A stretch of 64,000 nucleotides of DNA. Source: JAPPFW01 sp965231815. GTDB lineage: Bacteria > Actinomycetota > Acidimicrobiia > Spongiisociales > Spongiisociaceae. Numbering within the stretch: position 1 is the first letter of the stretch; each line of letters begins with the position of its first letter. The notes beneath the pieces were generated by a model, which saw only the letters and a program-made list of their open reading frames with translations, was not told where the DNA came from and made no database searches. This document shows positions 43,029-52,185 of this stretch, piece by piece. The translations under genes and the position numbers were made by a program. The DNA is taken from contig OZ246890.1 of the NCBI GenBank assembly GCA_965231815.1, positions 496,001 through 560,000 of the forward strand. The letters are read 5' to 3'.

Positions 43029-43430
43029 ATGATGACCGACCCCATTGCCGACATGCTGACGCGAATCCGCAACGCCAACCTGGCCCAGCATTCCACCGTC
43101 TCCATGCCGTCCTCGAAACTCAAGGAGCAGATCGCCCGGCTGCTCGCCTCGGAAGGCTATGTGGATGGATACGACGTGGCTGAAGCGGTCCGGGGAACGG
43201 AGTTGACTATCCGCCTCAAGTTCCGGGGCAAACACAACCGGGACCGGGTGATCAAGGGCTTGCGGCGCGTCTCCCGCCCCGGCCGCCGCGTATACCGGGG
43301 CGCAGATGACATTCCCCGCTCGCAGGGAGGCCTGGGGACTGTGATCATATCGACATCCCAGGGATTGCTGGCAGACCGGGAGGCCCGAAGGAGACGGCTC
43401 GGCGGCGAGCTGCTGTGTGAGGTCTGGTAG
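43029..43430 (+). CDS. rpsH: Ribosomal protein S8
   Basis: The 133-residue protein has MTDPIADMLTRIRNAN at the start (the second of two adjacent ATGs, 43032, may be the true start), RPGRRVYRGADDIPRSQGGL and GTVIISTSQGLLADREARRR, typical of S8. It binds the central domain of 16S rRNA and represses spc operons in some bacteria by binding the mRNA. Confidence 0.97.
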   Translation: MMTDPIADMLTRIRNANLAQHSTVSMPSSKLKEQIARLLASEGYVDGYDVAEAVRGTELTIRLKFRGKHNRDRVIKGLRRVSRPGRRVYRGADDIPRSQGGLGTVIISTSQGLLADREARRRRLGGELLCEVW

Positions 43431-43433
43431 ACG

Positions 43434-43982
43434 ATGAGCCGGATTGGAAAGATCCCGGTACCGATTCCCGACGGGGTGAAGGTAGAAGTGGCCGGACCGG
43501 ACGTGATGGTGGAGGGACCCAAAGGTTCCCTGCGCCGGACCTTCGAGAACCTGGTCCGGGTGCGGGTGAGCAACGGCGCGTGTGTAATCACCCGCCAAAA
43601 GGACGAGCGACGGGCCAAGGCCTATCACGGCCTCGCCCGGGCTCTGGTCAACAACATGGTCATAGGTGTTTCGAAGGGATACAGCAAGACCTTGAAGATC
43701 GTGGGGGTAGGGTATCGGGCGATCCCACGGGGTAAAGCACTGGAACTACAGGTGGGCTTCAGCCATACCGTCTCCGTGTCTCCCCCGGAAGGCATCACCT
43801 TCCGGACCCCGGACGCCACCACCATCGTGGTTAGCGGGATCGACAAGGAGCTGGTAGGTCAGACGGCGGCGGTAATCCGCAGGATCCGCCCCCCGGAACC
43901 CTACAAAGGCAAGGGAATCAGGTACGAGGACGAGCACGTCCAGCGTAAGAGCGGTAAGACAACCGGGGGTACGGTACAGTGA
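43434..43982 (+). CDS. rplF: Ribosomal protein L6
   Basis: The 182-residue protein begins MSRIGKIPVPIPDGVKVEVA, has the duplicated L6 fold, and ends PPEPYKGKGIRYEDEHVQRK. Length and motifs are standard. It stops within the GTG start of rplR (GTGA). Confidence 0.97.
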   Translation: MSRIGKIPVPIPDGVKVEVAGPDVMVEGPKGSLRRTFENLVRVRVSNGACVITRQKDERRAKAYHGLARALVNNMVIGVSKGYSKTLKIVGVGYRAIPRGKALELQVGFSHTVSVSPPEGITFRTPDATTIVVSGIDKELVGQTAAVIRRIRPPEPYKGKGIRYEDEHVQRKSGKTTGGTVQ

Positions 43983-44332
43983 GAGAGGCTCGTTCCAAGG
44001 GACGCATCCGGCGCCATCGTCGGGTGAGAAAGCGGGTGAGAGGTAACCTCGCGCGCCCTCGCCTGGCCGTTTTCCGGAGTAACCGCTATATCTACGCTCA
44101 GATCATCGACGACGTGGCGGGCCATACCCTGGCCTCGGCGTCATCACAGGAAAAGGCGCTTCGTTCCAGAACCCTGACCATGTCCACCGCCGCCGAGGTG
44201 GGCGCCCTGGTTGCTTCCCGCGCTAGCAGCGCCGGGGTGACCAGCGTGCTGTTCGACCGCGGTGGCCATCCCTATCACGGGCGGGTCCGGGCACTGGCCG
44301 AAGCGGCAAGGGAGGCGGGACTTGACTTCTAG
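43979..44332 (+). CDS. rplR: Ribosomal protein L18
   Basis: The 117-residue protein has RRHRRVRKRVRGNLARPRLA, VFRSNRYIYAQIIDD and the end VLFDRGGHPYHGRVRALAEA, all typical of L18. It carries 5S rRNA into the 50S subunit together with L5. The start is GTG at 43979. Confidence 0.97.
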   Translation: MREARSKGRIRRHRRVRKRVRGNLARPRLAVFRSNRYIYAQIIDDVAGHTLASASSQEKALRSRTLTMSTAAEVGALVASRASSAGVTSVLFDRGGHPYHGRVRALAEAAREAGLDF

Positions 44333-44897
44333 GACACGCAGGCGCAGGGGCGGGGTAGATCCCGGACCACAATTCGACGAGCGGGTAATCGAGATAAACC
44401 GTGTTTCCAAGGTCAGCAAGGGTGGACGCCGGTTCTCGTTTACCGCTCTAGTGGCGCTCGGCGATGGCAATGGTCGGGTCGGGGTCGGCTACGGCAAGGC
44501 CAAGGAAGTTCCGGCGGCTATCCAGAAAGCGATCGAGGCGGCGCGCAAATCTATGTTCACGGTGCCCATGGCCGGGACGACCGTCATCCATCAAGTGATC
44601 GGCCGCCACGGCGCCTCCAGGGTTTTGCTCAAACCGGCGTCTCCCGGTACCGGGGTGATCGCCGGAGGGGCGGCGCGCCAGGTGCTGGAGGCGGCCGGCG
44701 TGAACGACGTTCTGACCAAGTCCTTGGGCTCCCCTACGCCGCTTAATGTGGCCAGGGCTACTGTCGAGGGGTTGAAGTCCCAGCGGCGCCCGGAGGACGT
44801 GGCCCGAGCGAGGGGTAAATCCCCCGAAGATGTAACCCCACCAGGTCTACTAGCAGCTTATCGCTCCACCGAAATGGTGAGGGCGTCGAACGATTGA
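44322..44897 (+). CDS. rpsE: Ribosomal protein S5
   Basis: The start is TTG at 44322, inside the rplR tail, preceded by GGGAGG; the open frame upstream to 44262 is not typical. The 191-residue product has QFDERVIEINRVSKVSKGGR, RFSFTALVALGDGNGRVGVG and HGASRVLLKPASPGTGVIAG of S5. It is part of the mRNA entry site. Confidence 0.96.
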   Translation: MTSRTRRRRGGVDPGPQFDERVIEINRVSKVSKGGRRFSFTALVALGDGNGRVGVGYGKAKEVPAAIQKAIEAARKSMFTVPMAGTTVIHQVIGRHGASRVLLKPASPGTGVIAGGAARQVLEAAGVNDVLTKSLGSPTPLNVARATVEGLKSQRRPEDVARARGKSPEDVTPPGLLAAYRSTEMVRASND

Positions 44898-44908
44898 GGT
44901 TGCTCGGG

Positions 44909-45094
44909 ATGGCAGAATCCAGAATCCGGATCACTCTACGGAGAAGCTTGATCGGCGAGAAGCCCAAGGCTAGGGCCACGGTTCGTAGCCTTGGGTTGCG
45001 GCGGATCAATTCGTCGGTAGTTCATGCCGACACGCCGGACATGCGAGGGATGGTGCATCGGGTCCGCCACCTCATCGAGGTAGAGGAGATCTGA
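44909..45094 (+). CDS. rpmD: Ribosomal protein L30
   Basis: The 61-residue protein from ATG 44909 has IRITLRRSLIGEKPKARATV and SSVVHADTPDMRGMVHRVRH, the small L30 fold. It follows rpsE by 11 bp. The length is normal. Confidence 0.95.
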   Translation: MAESRIRITLRRSLIGEKPKARATVRSLGLRRINSSVVHADTPDMRGMVHRVRHLIEVEEI

Positions 45095-45244
45095 AGCCAC
45101 TTGATACGGCAAGGATAAGCAGTGCAACAGCGGAAGGTCCGGCGAGCGGGGGAAACCTCGGCGCCGGATCATCCGCACACGAAAATTCCGGCCCGACGGC
45201 CGGACGGAAAGATTGACGAAGGCTATCGGGAAAGGGAGCCGACC

Positions 45245-45703
45245 GTGGCCACCAAGAAGAACCAACTCAAGCTCCATCACCTGCGGCCGGCCGCCGGGTC
45301 GAGGAAGAGGCGAACCCGGGTCGGCAGGGGTGAGTCCGGGAGGCGCGGTAAGACCGCAGGGCGAGGCACCAAGGGCCTGAAGGCCCGCCGGAAAACCCGT
45401 CCCGGATTCGAGGGAGGTCAGACACCTCTCCAGTCTCGCATCCCTCACTTGCCGGGGTTCAAGCCCTACAAGCGGGAGGAGTTCACGGTGGTGAATGTGG
45501 ACCGCCTCACCGCCTTCCAGGCAGACGAGCGGGTCTCTCTCTCCCGGCTACGGGAAAGAGGCCTGGTACGCAAGCAGGGGAAGGTCAAAGTGCTCGGACG
45601 CGGGGAGATAGACAGAGCCCTAACGGTGGAGGCACATGCCTTCAGCGGGTCGGCTCGCGAGAAGATCGAAGGCGCCGGCGGGTCGTGCGTAGTTGTGGGA
45701 TGA
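45245..45703 (+). CDS. rplO: Ribosomal protein L15
   Basis: The GTG at 45245 gives a 152-residue L15 beginning ATKKNQLKLHHLRPAAGSRK with GRGESGRRGKTAGRGTKG and FEGGQTPLQSRIPHLPGF. The frame is open 41 codons further upstream to 45122, but that stretch is unlike any L15 start, so it is probably leader. About 150 bp between rpmD and this start is the widest gap in the spc part of the operon. Confidence 0.94.
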   Translation: MATKKNQLKLHHLRPAAGSRKRRTRVGRGESGRRGKTAGRGTKGLKARRKTRPGFEGGQTPLQSRIPHLPGFKPYKREEFTVVNVDRLTAFQADERVSLSRLRERGLVRKQGKVKVLGRGEIDRALTVEAHAFSGSAREKIEGAGGSCVVVG

Positions 45704-45754
45704 AGACATGACCGGATCGGGCGTCAGAGGAAGGTAGAAGGGGGTCTACGCCGA

Positions 45755-47077
45755 ATGCTCAACGTATACCGCTACATGTTCAAGATCCCCGACCTCCGGG
45801 GCAAGATCCTGTTCACCCTGGGCATATTCGCAATCTATCGCCTGGGTGCGACAGTTCCCGTCCCCGGTATCGAACTGTCCCGTATCGATGCGTTGGCGGG
45901 ACAGCGGCAGGGCGGGGCTTTCGGACTGCTCAACCTGTTCTCCGGTAACGCATTGGAGAATCTGTCCGTGTTCAGCCTGGGCATCCTGCCCTACATCACC
46001 GCCAGCATCATCATGCAACTCCTGTCGGTGGTGATTCCGCGGCTGCAGAAGCTCCAGGACGAGGGCGAAGCCGGACGGGCCGTCATCACAAAATGGACCC
46101 GTATCGTCACCGTGGTGCTAGCCCTGCTTCAGTCGACCGGCATTACCTACCTGTTCAGCCGAGGCAGTAGTTTCACGGGCGGGGTGGTGCTAATCGACGA
46201 CTACACACCCACTCGGGTGGTGTTGATGGTGGTCACCATGACTGCCGGCACCGCCTTCGTTATGTGGCTGGGCGAGCTGATCACCCAGCGCGGGATCGGC
46301 AACGGGATGTCCCTTCTCATCTTCATCAGCATCCTCGCCGCTCTTCCCAGTCAGTTCTCCCTCATCTGGCAGTTCACCGTGCCCGCCGGGCGATCTGCGA
46401 TCTTCGTGTTCATTATCCTGCTGTTCGTGCTGATGATCATCGGGATTATCTATGTGGAGCAAGGTCAGCGACGTATCCCGATCCAGTTCGCCAAGCGAAT
46501 CCGCGGACGTCGGGTTATGGGTGGCCAGAGCACGTACATACCTTTGAAGATCAACATGGCGGGGGTTATTCCGGTCATCTTCGCCACCTCCATCTTGTTC
46601 TTCCCGGTGCTGATCTCCACCTCGATACCCTCCACAGAGGGCTTCTTCTCCTCGGTTCGGGACTTCATAAACGTTCACCTGGCCCCGTCGGGGTACGCGA
46701 GCGGCGCGACCAGCTGGATCTACATTGCGGTGCTCTTCTTCCTGATCGTGTTCTTTACGTACTTCTACACCGCCATCCAGTTCGACCCGAACAGACAATC
46801 CGAAATGATCCAGCGCCAGGGCGGGTTCATACCGGGACAGCGCCCGGGCTACCAGACCGCCCGCTACCTGGAACGGATCCTCAACCGGATCACTCTCCCC
46901 GGTTCCATCTTCCTCGGAATGATCTCGATCCTGCCGGCCATCGCCTCGGCGATCTGGGCAATACCGGTCGGGTTTTCCGGAGTGTCGATTCTTATCGTGG
47001 TCGGAGTTGCTCTGGAGACGATGAAACAGGTAGAAAGCCAGCTCACCATGAGAAACTACGAGGGTTTCCTGACATGA
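45755..47077 (+). CDS. secY: Protein translocase subunit SecY
   Basis: The 440-residue protein has ten membrane helices, begins LNVYRYMFKIPDLRGKILFT, and contains the plug region after ALAGQRQGG, LGILPYITASIIMQLL, and the cytoplasmic loops QRRIPIQFAKR and FIPGQRPGYQT used for ribosome and SecA binding. It forms the protein export channel. The length is standard. Confidence 0.97.
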   Translation: MLNVYRYMFKIPDLRGKILFTLGIFAIYRLGATVPVPGIELSRIDALAGQRQGGAFGLLNLFSGNALENLSVFSLGILPYITASIIMQLLSVVIPRLQKLQDEGEAGRAVITKWTRIVTVVLALLQSTGITYLFSRGSSFTGGVVLIDDYTPTRVVLMVVTMTAGTAFVMWLGELITQRGIGNGMSLLIFISILAALPSQFSLIWQFTVPAGRSAIFVFIILLFVLMIIGIIYVEQGQRRIPIQFAKRIRGRRVMGGQSTYIPLKINMAGVIPVIFATSILFFPVLISTSIPSTEGFFSSVRDFINVHLAPSGYASGATSWIYIAVLFFLIVFFTYFYTAIQFDPNRQSEMIQRQGGFIPGQRPGYQTARYLERILNRITLPGSIFLGMISILPAIASAIWAIPVGFSGVSILIVVGVALETMKQVESQLTMRNYEGFLT

Positions 47078-47150
47078 CCAAGGTCGTCGACGACGGGTTC
47101 AGCAGCCCGCGAGAGCAGCCAACCGGGCCGGCGCGCGATTCCGCAAGCCC

Positions 47151-47708
47151 ATGAAGATTCTGTTTCTCGGACCTCCCGGAGTCGGCAAGGGTACGCAGGC
47201 CGCCAGGGTCGCTACCTTGCTGGATCTGGCCCACATTTCTACAGGGGACATGTTCCGGCGCCACATGTCCCAAGGCACCGTCCTCGGTCGCCGCGTGAAG
47301 GAGATAATCGAACGCGGGGACCTAGTCCCTGACAGCCTGACCACCGAAATGCTGCTGGAACGTCTCACGCTACCGGACGCCGCCAACGGATACATCCTCG
47401 ACGGTTTCCCGCGCACCTTGCCACAGGCCGAAGCCCTCGACGCAGCCATCGGTAGTACGACTCTCGATGCCACAGTGGTTCTCGAAGCTACCGATGAGGT
47501 CCTGGTGGAACGTTTGATGAGCCGAGGCCGCGCCGACGACACGGAGTCCTCGGTAAGGAACCGCTTGGTAGTTTACGAACGGGAGACCGCGCCGCTTATC
47601 CGGTTTTACCGGCGGAGGCGAATCATGGTCCCGGTTGACGGTGCCGGGAGTATCGAGAGCATAACGGAGCGGATTGTCGAGGCGCTGGACCGGCCCGCCC
47701 GGACGTGA
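47151..47708 (+). CDS. adk: Adenylate kinase, short form without a full LID
   Basis: The 185-residue protein has the P-loop FLGPPGVGKGTQA, STGDMFRRH and the DGFPRTLPQAEAL loop. Between VERLMSRGRADDTES and RNRL only a short loop replaces the usual LID domain, as in the short bacterial adenylate kinases. It balances AMP, ADP and ATP. It lies 73 bp after secY, the standard place. Confidence 0.95.
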   Translation: MKILFLGPPGVGKGTQAARVATLLDLAHISTGDMFRRHMSQGTVLGRRVKEIIERGDLVPDSLTTEMLLERLTLPDAANGYILDGFPRTLPQAEALDAAIGSTTLDATVVLEATDEVLVERLMSRGRADDTESSVRNRLVVYERETAPLIRFYRRRRIMVPVDGAGSIESITERIVEALDRPART

Positions 47709-47724
47709 TCACCGGACAGCAGCC

Positions 47725-48498
47725 ATGATCACAATCAAGAACGCGCGTCAGTTTCGCAAGATGGCGGTAGCGGGAGCGTGCGTGGCGGCTGTGCACGAAG
47801 CGGTAGTCGAGGAGGCTCGGGTCGGCGTCACCCTCAAGCGACTCGACGAGGTGGCTGCGTCGGTAATCCGTTCAAGAGGTTGCAAGCCATCCTTCCTCGG
47901 ATATCAAGGTTTCCCCGCCCATATCTGCACCTCGCCCAACGAGGTAATCGTCCACGGCATTCCGAGTAGATACCGTCTGCATAACGGAGACATCCTCTCC
48001 ATTGACGCCGGCGCCATCTACGAGGGCTACCACGGTGATGCGGCCCTCACGGTGGGGATCGGTACGATCGATAAGGAATCCGCCCGTCTGCTGGCCGTCA
48101 CCCGCCGCGCTCTATGGGCGGGCATCGACCAGGTCAAGGTCGGTAACCGGGTGGGCGACGTCGGCTACGCCGTGGAGCAGGTGGCCGTGCCCTACGGCTA
48201 CGGGGTGGTAAGGGATTTTGTGGGTCACGGAATTGGTAGGGCGATGCACGAAGCGCCGCAGATCCCCAACCATGGCCCACCGGGGCGGGGAGTCCGCCTC
48301 CGGAAGGGTATGGCGGTATGTATCGAACCCATGTTCAATGTGGGCACGAAGGAGAACCATACGAAAGCAGACGGATGGACGGTTGTCACCAACGACGGTT
48401 TGAGGTCGGCCCATTTCGAACATACTGTCGCCCTCACCGCAGACGGACCGGTGGTCATGACGGTCAGCGACTTGCTAACTGCCCGCCCGACGGTTTAA
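47725..48498 (+). CDS. map: Methionine aminopeptidase, type I
   Basis: The 257-residue enzyme begins MITIKNARQFRKMAVAGACV. It carries the metal ligands in DILSIDAGAIYEGYHGDAA, HGIGRAMHEAPQIPNHG and CIEPMFNVGT, and the last Glu in SAHFEHTV. It removes the initiator Met. The open frame starts at 47674, but the ATG at 47725 gives the usual N-terminus. infA, the usual next gene, is not here. Confidence 0.95.
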   Translation: MITIKNARQFRKMAVAGACVAAVHEAVVEEARVGVTLKRLDEVAASVIRSRGCKPSFLGYQGFPAHICTSPNEVIVHGIPSRYRLHNGDILSIDAGAIYEGYHGDAALTVGIGTIDKESARLLAVTRRALWAGIDQVKVGNRVGDVGYAVEQVAVPYGYGVVRDFVGHGIGRAMHEAPQIPNHGPPGRGVRLRKGMAVCIEPMFNVGTKENHTKADGWTVVTNDGLRSAHFEHTVALTADGPVVMTVSDLLTARPTV

Positions 48499-48507
48499 AC
48501 TCGCCTG

Positions 48508-48527
48508 CCGACCGTTGGTCGGTGTTT
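48508..48527 (+). terminator. Hairpin after map
   Basis: CCGACC (48508-48513) pairs with GGTCGG (48517-48522) around a 3-base loop and is followed by TGTTT. It could end or attenuate transcription between map and rpmJ at the point where infA is missing. Confidence 0.4.
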
Positions 48528-48621
48528 CCGCATGTTCTCCTCCTTCTACATAGGGGTGTTGATGCGGAAAGACGCGGGCCCTAAGCGCCGGTGGTCAGGT
48601 GAAGTCTCGTAGGGGTAAACG

Positions 48622-48735
48622 ATGAAGGTACGACCTTCTGCCAAGAAGATGTGTGACAACTGCCAGTTGATTCGACGACGCCGCCGTGTCTGGGTGGTGT
48701 GTTCGAACAAGCGGCACAAGCAGCGACAAGGATAA
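48622..48735 (+). CDS. rpmJ: Ribosomal protein L36, zinc-ribbon type
   Basis: The 37-residue protein reads MKVRPSAKKMCDNCQLIRRR and ends CSNKRHKQRQG. The spacing CxxC, then C and H, is the zinc ribbon of L36. It lies 123 bp after map and 9 bp before rpsM. The intervening 123 bp are too short for infA (about 220 bp). Confidence 0.95.
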   Translation: MKVRPSAKKMCDNCQLIRRRRRVWVVCSNKRHKQRQG

Positions 48736-48744
48736 GGATCAGTC

Positions 48745-49122
48745 ATGGCGCGTATTTCCGGCGTAGACCTGCCAAGGCAGAAAAGACTCGAAGTCGGCCT
48801 CACATATATCTATGGGATCGGGACGACTACCGCCTCCCTGATGTGCGGTGAACTCCGAATCGACCCCGATACCCGGGTGCACAGCCTCACAGATGAAGAG
48901 GTAAGCCGCATCCGTACGTATATCCAGTCCAACCTGCGGGTGGAAGGGGATCTACGCAGGGCCGTGGCCCAGAACATCAAGCGCAAGATGGAGATCGGCT
49001 GCTACCAAGGCATGCGCCATCGGAGAGGCCTTCCGGTGCGGGGCCAACGCACTCATACCAACGCCCGTACCCGCAAGGGCCGTCGGGTTGCGATCGCCGG
49101 TAAGAAGAAAGTTAAGAAGTGA
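48745..49122 (+). CDS. rpsM: Ribosomal protein S13
   Basis: The 125-residue protein begins ARISGVDLPRQKRLEVGLTY and ends with GLPVRGQRTHTNARTRKGRR, the tail that contacts the P-site tRNA. Length and motifs are standard for S13, a 30S head protein at the subunit bridge. Confidence 0.97.
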   Translation: MARISGVDLPRQKRLEVGLTYIYGIGTTTASLMCGELRIDPDTRVHSLTDEEVSRIRTYIQSNLRVEGDLRRAVAQNIKRKMEIGCYQGMRHRRGLPVRGQRTHTNARTRKGRRVAIAGKKKVKK

Positions 49123-49190
49123 CAGCACATCAAGGCACGTATAGGTTCGCGCCACGGTGATCGGTAGGAACCTGGAGTCCGGAGGAAGAG

Positions 49191-49586
49191 ATGGCTAGGA
49201 AACAGCAGAAGAAGCGCGTACGGCGTCGTGAGCGTAAGAATATCGCGTTTGGCCACGCCCATATAAAGGCGAGTTTCAACAACACCATCATCAACATCAC
49301 CGATGTCAACGGCAATACCATCGTCTGGACGTCGGGCGGATCGGTAGGTTTCAAAGGTTCCCGCAAGTCCACTCCCTACGCGGCTCAGGTAGCGGCGGAG
49401 GAAGCCTCCCGCAGAGCCGGTGAGCACGGCATACGCAAGCTTGATGTGATTGTCAGCGGCAACGGGGCGGGCAGGGACACCGCCGTCCGGACCCTTCAGA
49501 ATATGGGTCTGGAAGTGGCGGGGATCAGGGATGTTACCCCGATGGCCCATAACGGCTGCCGTCCTAAGAAACACAGGAGAGGATAG
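49191..49586 (+). CDS. rpsK: Ribosomal protein S11
   Basis: The 131-residue protein has HIKASFNNTIINITDVNGNT, SGGSVGFKGSRKSTPYAAQV and the end VTPMAHNGCRPKKHRRG typical of S11. It forms part of the 30S platform at the E-site mRNA path. Confidence 0.97.
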   Translation: MARKQQKKRVRRRERKNIAFGHAHIKASFNNTIINITDVNGNTIVWTSGGSVGFKGSRKSTPYAAQVAAEEASRRAGEHGIRKLDVIVSGNGAGRDTAVRTLQNMGLEVAGIRDVTPMAHNGCRPKKHRRG

Positions 49587-49589
49587 GCG

Positions 49590-50207
49590 GTGGCTCGTTA
49601 TCTGGGTCCGCGCACGAAGAAGAGCCGACGACTCGGCCAGTTGCTCGATCCCAACAAGGCGAAGTACTACGATCGCCGTCCGTACCCGCCCGGTGAGCAC
49701 GGCAGGCGTCGTGGTAGGCGGAGCAGCGACTCCGACTACCTCCATCAGCTCCGAGAGAAGCAGAAGATCCGCCAGATCTACGGCGTTCTGGAGCGACAGT
49801 TCCGCATCTATTACCGGGATGCCGCCCGCCGTCGAGGAATCACCGGCGAGAACCTGCTGCAGATCCTTGAGTGTCGGCTCGACAACGTGGTTTACCGCTC
49901 TGGACTCGCGAGGACCCGACCGCAGGCTCGCCAGCTTGTAAACCACGGGCATTTCCGGGTCAACGGTCGCAAGGTGGACATACCGTCATATCGCGTCCGG
50001 GCCGAGGACGAGGTGTCGGTCAAGCCGAGGTCACGCGACGCAATCGTGATCCGCCACGCCATTGACACAGCGGGGGATCGCAGGATCCCCGAATGGCTCG
50101 ACGTCGACGCCGACGAGCGGCGAGTGGTGGTACGCGATGTCCCCACCCGAGCACAGATAGACACTGCGGTCCGGGAGCAGCTGGTCGTCGAGCTGTACTC
50201 CAGATAG
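49590..50207 (+). CDS. rpsD: Ribosomal protein S4
   Basis: The 205-residue protein begins ARYLGPRTKKSRRLGQLLDP, has YPPGEHGRRRGRRSS, an S4 RNA-binding domain with RLDNVVYRSGLARTRPQARQ, and ends LVVELYSR. There is no cysteine cluster, so it is the zinc-free form. GTG at 49590 follows rpsK by 3 bp. S4 is a common autoregulator of alpha operons. Confidence 0.97.
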   Translation: MARYLGPRTKKSRRLGQLLDPNKAKYYDRRPYPPGEHGRRRGRRSSDSDYLHQLREKQKIRQIYGVLERQFRIYYRDAARRRGITGENLLQILECRLDNVVYRSGLARTRPQARQLVNHGHFRVNGRKVDIPSYRVRAEDEVSVKPRSRDAIVIRHAIDTAGDRRIPEWLDVDADERRVVVRDVPTRAQIDTAVREQLVVELYSR

Positions 50208-50304
50208 TCGAAGCCCTGAAACAGACCAGAAGAATCATCCGGATCCGAATGAGGCGCCCCGTCACTAACCAATTGCAGGCCCATAAGGCCGGGAGGTAGA
50301 GAAC

Positions 50305-51258
50305 TTGCAAGCGTTGATCGTCCAGCGACCACAAATCGATCACGAAGAGTTAGGCCCGAACCGAGCTCGTTTCACTGCCGAACCGCTGGAGCCGGGTTTC
50401 GGATACACCCTCGGGAACACCCTCAGGCGGACGCTTCTCTCGCGGATTCCGGGTGCGGCCGTGTCATCTATCAGGATCGACGGCAGCTATCACCAGTTCA
50501 CCACCGTGCCGGGGGTGAAGGAGGATGTGGTGGACATCATCCTCAACCTGAAGGGCTTGGTGTTGAGGATGGACGACCCGGAGCCACACACCCTCCATCT
50601 GGCGGCAACGGGTCCCGGAGTCGCCACCGCGGCGGACCTGTCCGTCCCCACCGGGGTGGAGGTGGTTAACGGGGATCTCAGGATCGCCACCCTATCCGAC
50701 GATGCACGGCTGGAAATGGAGATGGTCGTGGAGCAGGGTGTCGGCTACCAGACCGCCAAGAAGAACGACCGCCGTGATCCGATCGGGACCATTCCGATCG
50801 ATTCCATCTTTTCGCCGGTGCGTAACGTCGCCTACCGGGTAGAGAACACCCAGGTAGGTCAAATGACCAACTTCGACCGCCTGGTTCTGGATGTGGAGAC
50901 AGACGGTTCGCTTACGCCGAGCGAGGCGCTGTCCTCAGCCGGTAAGACCTTGCGCGAGTTGCTCGGCCTGTTCGCCGATCTCGGCGAGGGGGTTGGTTTG
51001 GAATTGGGGGATCTGACGGTCGACGAGTCCGAATCCCATGATCTCGACCTACCGATCGAGGCGCTGGACCTCTCCGAACGTCCGAGAAACTGCCTGCGGC
51101 GAGCTCAGATAGACACAGTGGGGGATCTGGTATTGAAGACCAGGGAAGACCTACTCGATATAACCAACTTCGGGCAGAAGAGCCTTGAGGAAGTGGTGGC
51201 GAAGCTCGATGAGCTCGGACTTGCCATATCCTCGTCTCGAACAGGGAACGATCTCTGA
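50305..51258 (+). CDS. rpoA: RNA polymerase alpha subunit
   Basis: The 317-residue protein starts at TTG 50305 after GGGAGG. It has the N-terminal dimerisation domain (LEPGFGYTLGNTLRRTLLSR) and a C-terminal domain with LSERPRNCLRRAQIDTVGDL and NFGQKSLEEVVAKLDELGLA, which contacts UP elements and activators. The linker between the domains is acidic. Its stop overlaps rplQ (TGATG). Confidence 0.97.
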   Translation: MQALIVQRPQIDHEELGPNRARFTAEPLEPGFGYTLGNTLRRTLLSRIPGAAVSSIRIDGSYHQFTTVPGVKEDVVDIILNLKGLVLRMDDPEPHTLHLAATGPGVATAADLSVPTGVEVVNGDLRIATLSDDARLEMEMVVEQGVGYQTAKKNDRRDPIGTIPIDSIFSPVRNVAYRVENTQVGQMTNFDRLVLDVETDGSLTPSEALSSAGKTLRELLGLFADLGEGVGLELGDLTVDESESHDLDLPIEALDLSERPRNCLRRAQIDTVGDLVLKTREDLLDITNFGQKSLEEVVAKLDELGLAISSSRTGNDL

Positions 51259-51608
51259 TGCCACGACCGGTTAAGGGCAAGAGGCTGGGTGGGAGTCCAT
51301 CCCACCATAAGGCCATCATGGCCAACCTGGCGCAGTCTCTTATCTGGGACGAGCAGATCACCACAACCCTCGCCAAGGCCAAACTACTTCGTCCCTACGT
51401 GGAGAAACTCATCACGAAGGCCCGACGCGGAGATCTCCATTCCCGGCGGCTGGTTTTGAGGCACCTGACTGATCTCGAGGTGGTAACCAAGCTGTTCGAT
51501 GAGGTTGCTCCCCGATACCGGAGACGACCCGGCGGCTATACCCGGATCGTCAAGCTGGGTCCTCGCCGCGGCGACAACGCCGAGATGGCGGTCATCGAGC
51601 TGGTATAG
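51258..51608 (+). CDS. rplQ: Ribosomal protein L17
   Basis: The 116-residue protein has GGSPSHHKAIMANLAQSLIW, ITTTLAKAKLLRPYVEKLIT and GGYTRIVKLGPRRGDNAEMA, diagnostic of L17. It is the last gene of the uninterrupted superoperon. Confidence 0.97.
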   Translation: MPRPVKGKRLGGSPSHHKAIMANLAQSLIWDEQITTTLAKAKLLRPYVEKLITKARRGDLHSRRLVLRHLTDLEVVTKLFDEVAPRYRRRPGGYTRIVKLGPRRGDNAEMAVIELV

Positions 51609-51747
51609 ATCCACTCGGGCCCGCTTTTCTCAAGGACAACGCCGTTTGTGAGGGCTGTACCTCGGTCCCGTCGCAAGGCGCGTCATGTCCTAGGACGCAG
51701 GTACCGTTAGATGCACCAGGCAAGCAGGATTTGAGGAGGGGCATCGT

Positions 51748-52029
51748 ATGGTTATCACCGTTCCCAGGGAAGAAATCGTCAGGATGCTGGAGCGAGCCGC
51801 CAACGACGTCGGGATGGGATTGCGCACCTTCTATGAACAGGGTATGGCTGACCAACTCGACGAGCCGACGCTACGGGATATGTGGTTGATCTGGGGCGAT
51901 GCTCTCACGGAGGATGATTGCGCTGAATGGGAATGGAACCGGGCTCGCGCCGCCGTGCGTGAATACACCGAGGCGGCCGTCGAACAGCTTCGCGCCATGG
52001 GATACCGAGTCACCCCTCCGACAGCCTGA
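51748..52029 (+). CDS. Small acidic protein, unknown
   Basis: The 93-residue protein is mostly helical and acidic, with several tryptophans (RDMWLIWGDALTEDDCAEWE). Its ATG follows GGAGGGGC. No family is recognised. It lies 140 bp behind rplQ, within the ribosomal superoperon neighbourhood but unlikely to be part of it. The well-formed ribosome binding site supports expression. Confidence 0.6.
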   Translation: MVITVPREEIVRMLERAANDVGMGLRTFYEQGMADQLDEPTLRDMWLIWGDALTEDDCAEWEWNRARAAVREYTEAAVEQLRAMGYRVTPPTA

Positions 52030-52185
52030 AGCTCGGCAACGAGCGTGTTGTTCCCCTCTTTATTCAAGCCGATAGCGTTCTCCGCACCCGTCGAGCCTGG
52101 TGGGTAACCCGATCCTCCGAACCCTCAGGAAGCGATCAGCCCGGCTGGTAGCCTGGCGAGAACTGGAAATACCAGACCCAGGGGG

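Noticed and set aside
45122..45244. 41-residue N-terminal extension of L15
   Set aside because: The stretch is not like any L15 N-terminus; GTG 45245 gives the conserved start.
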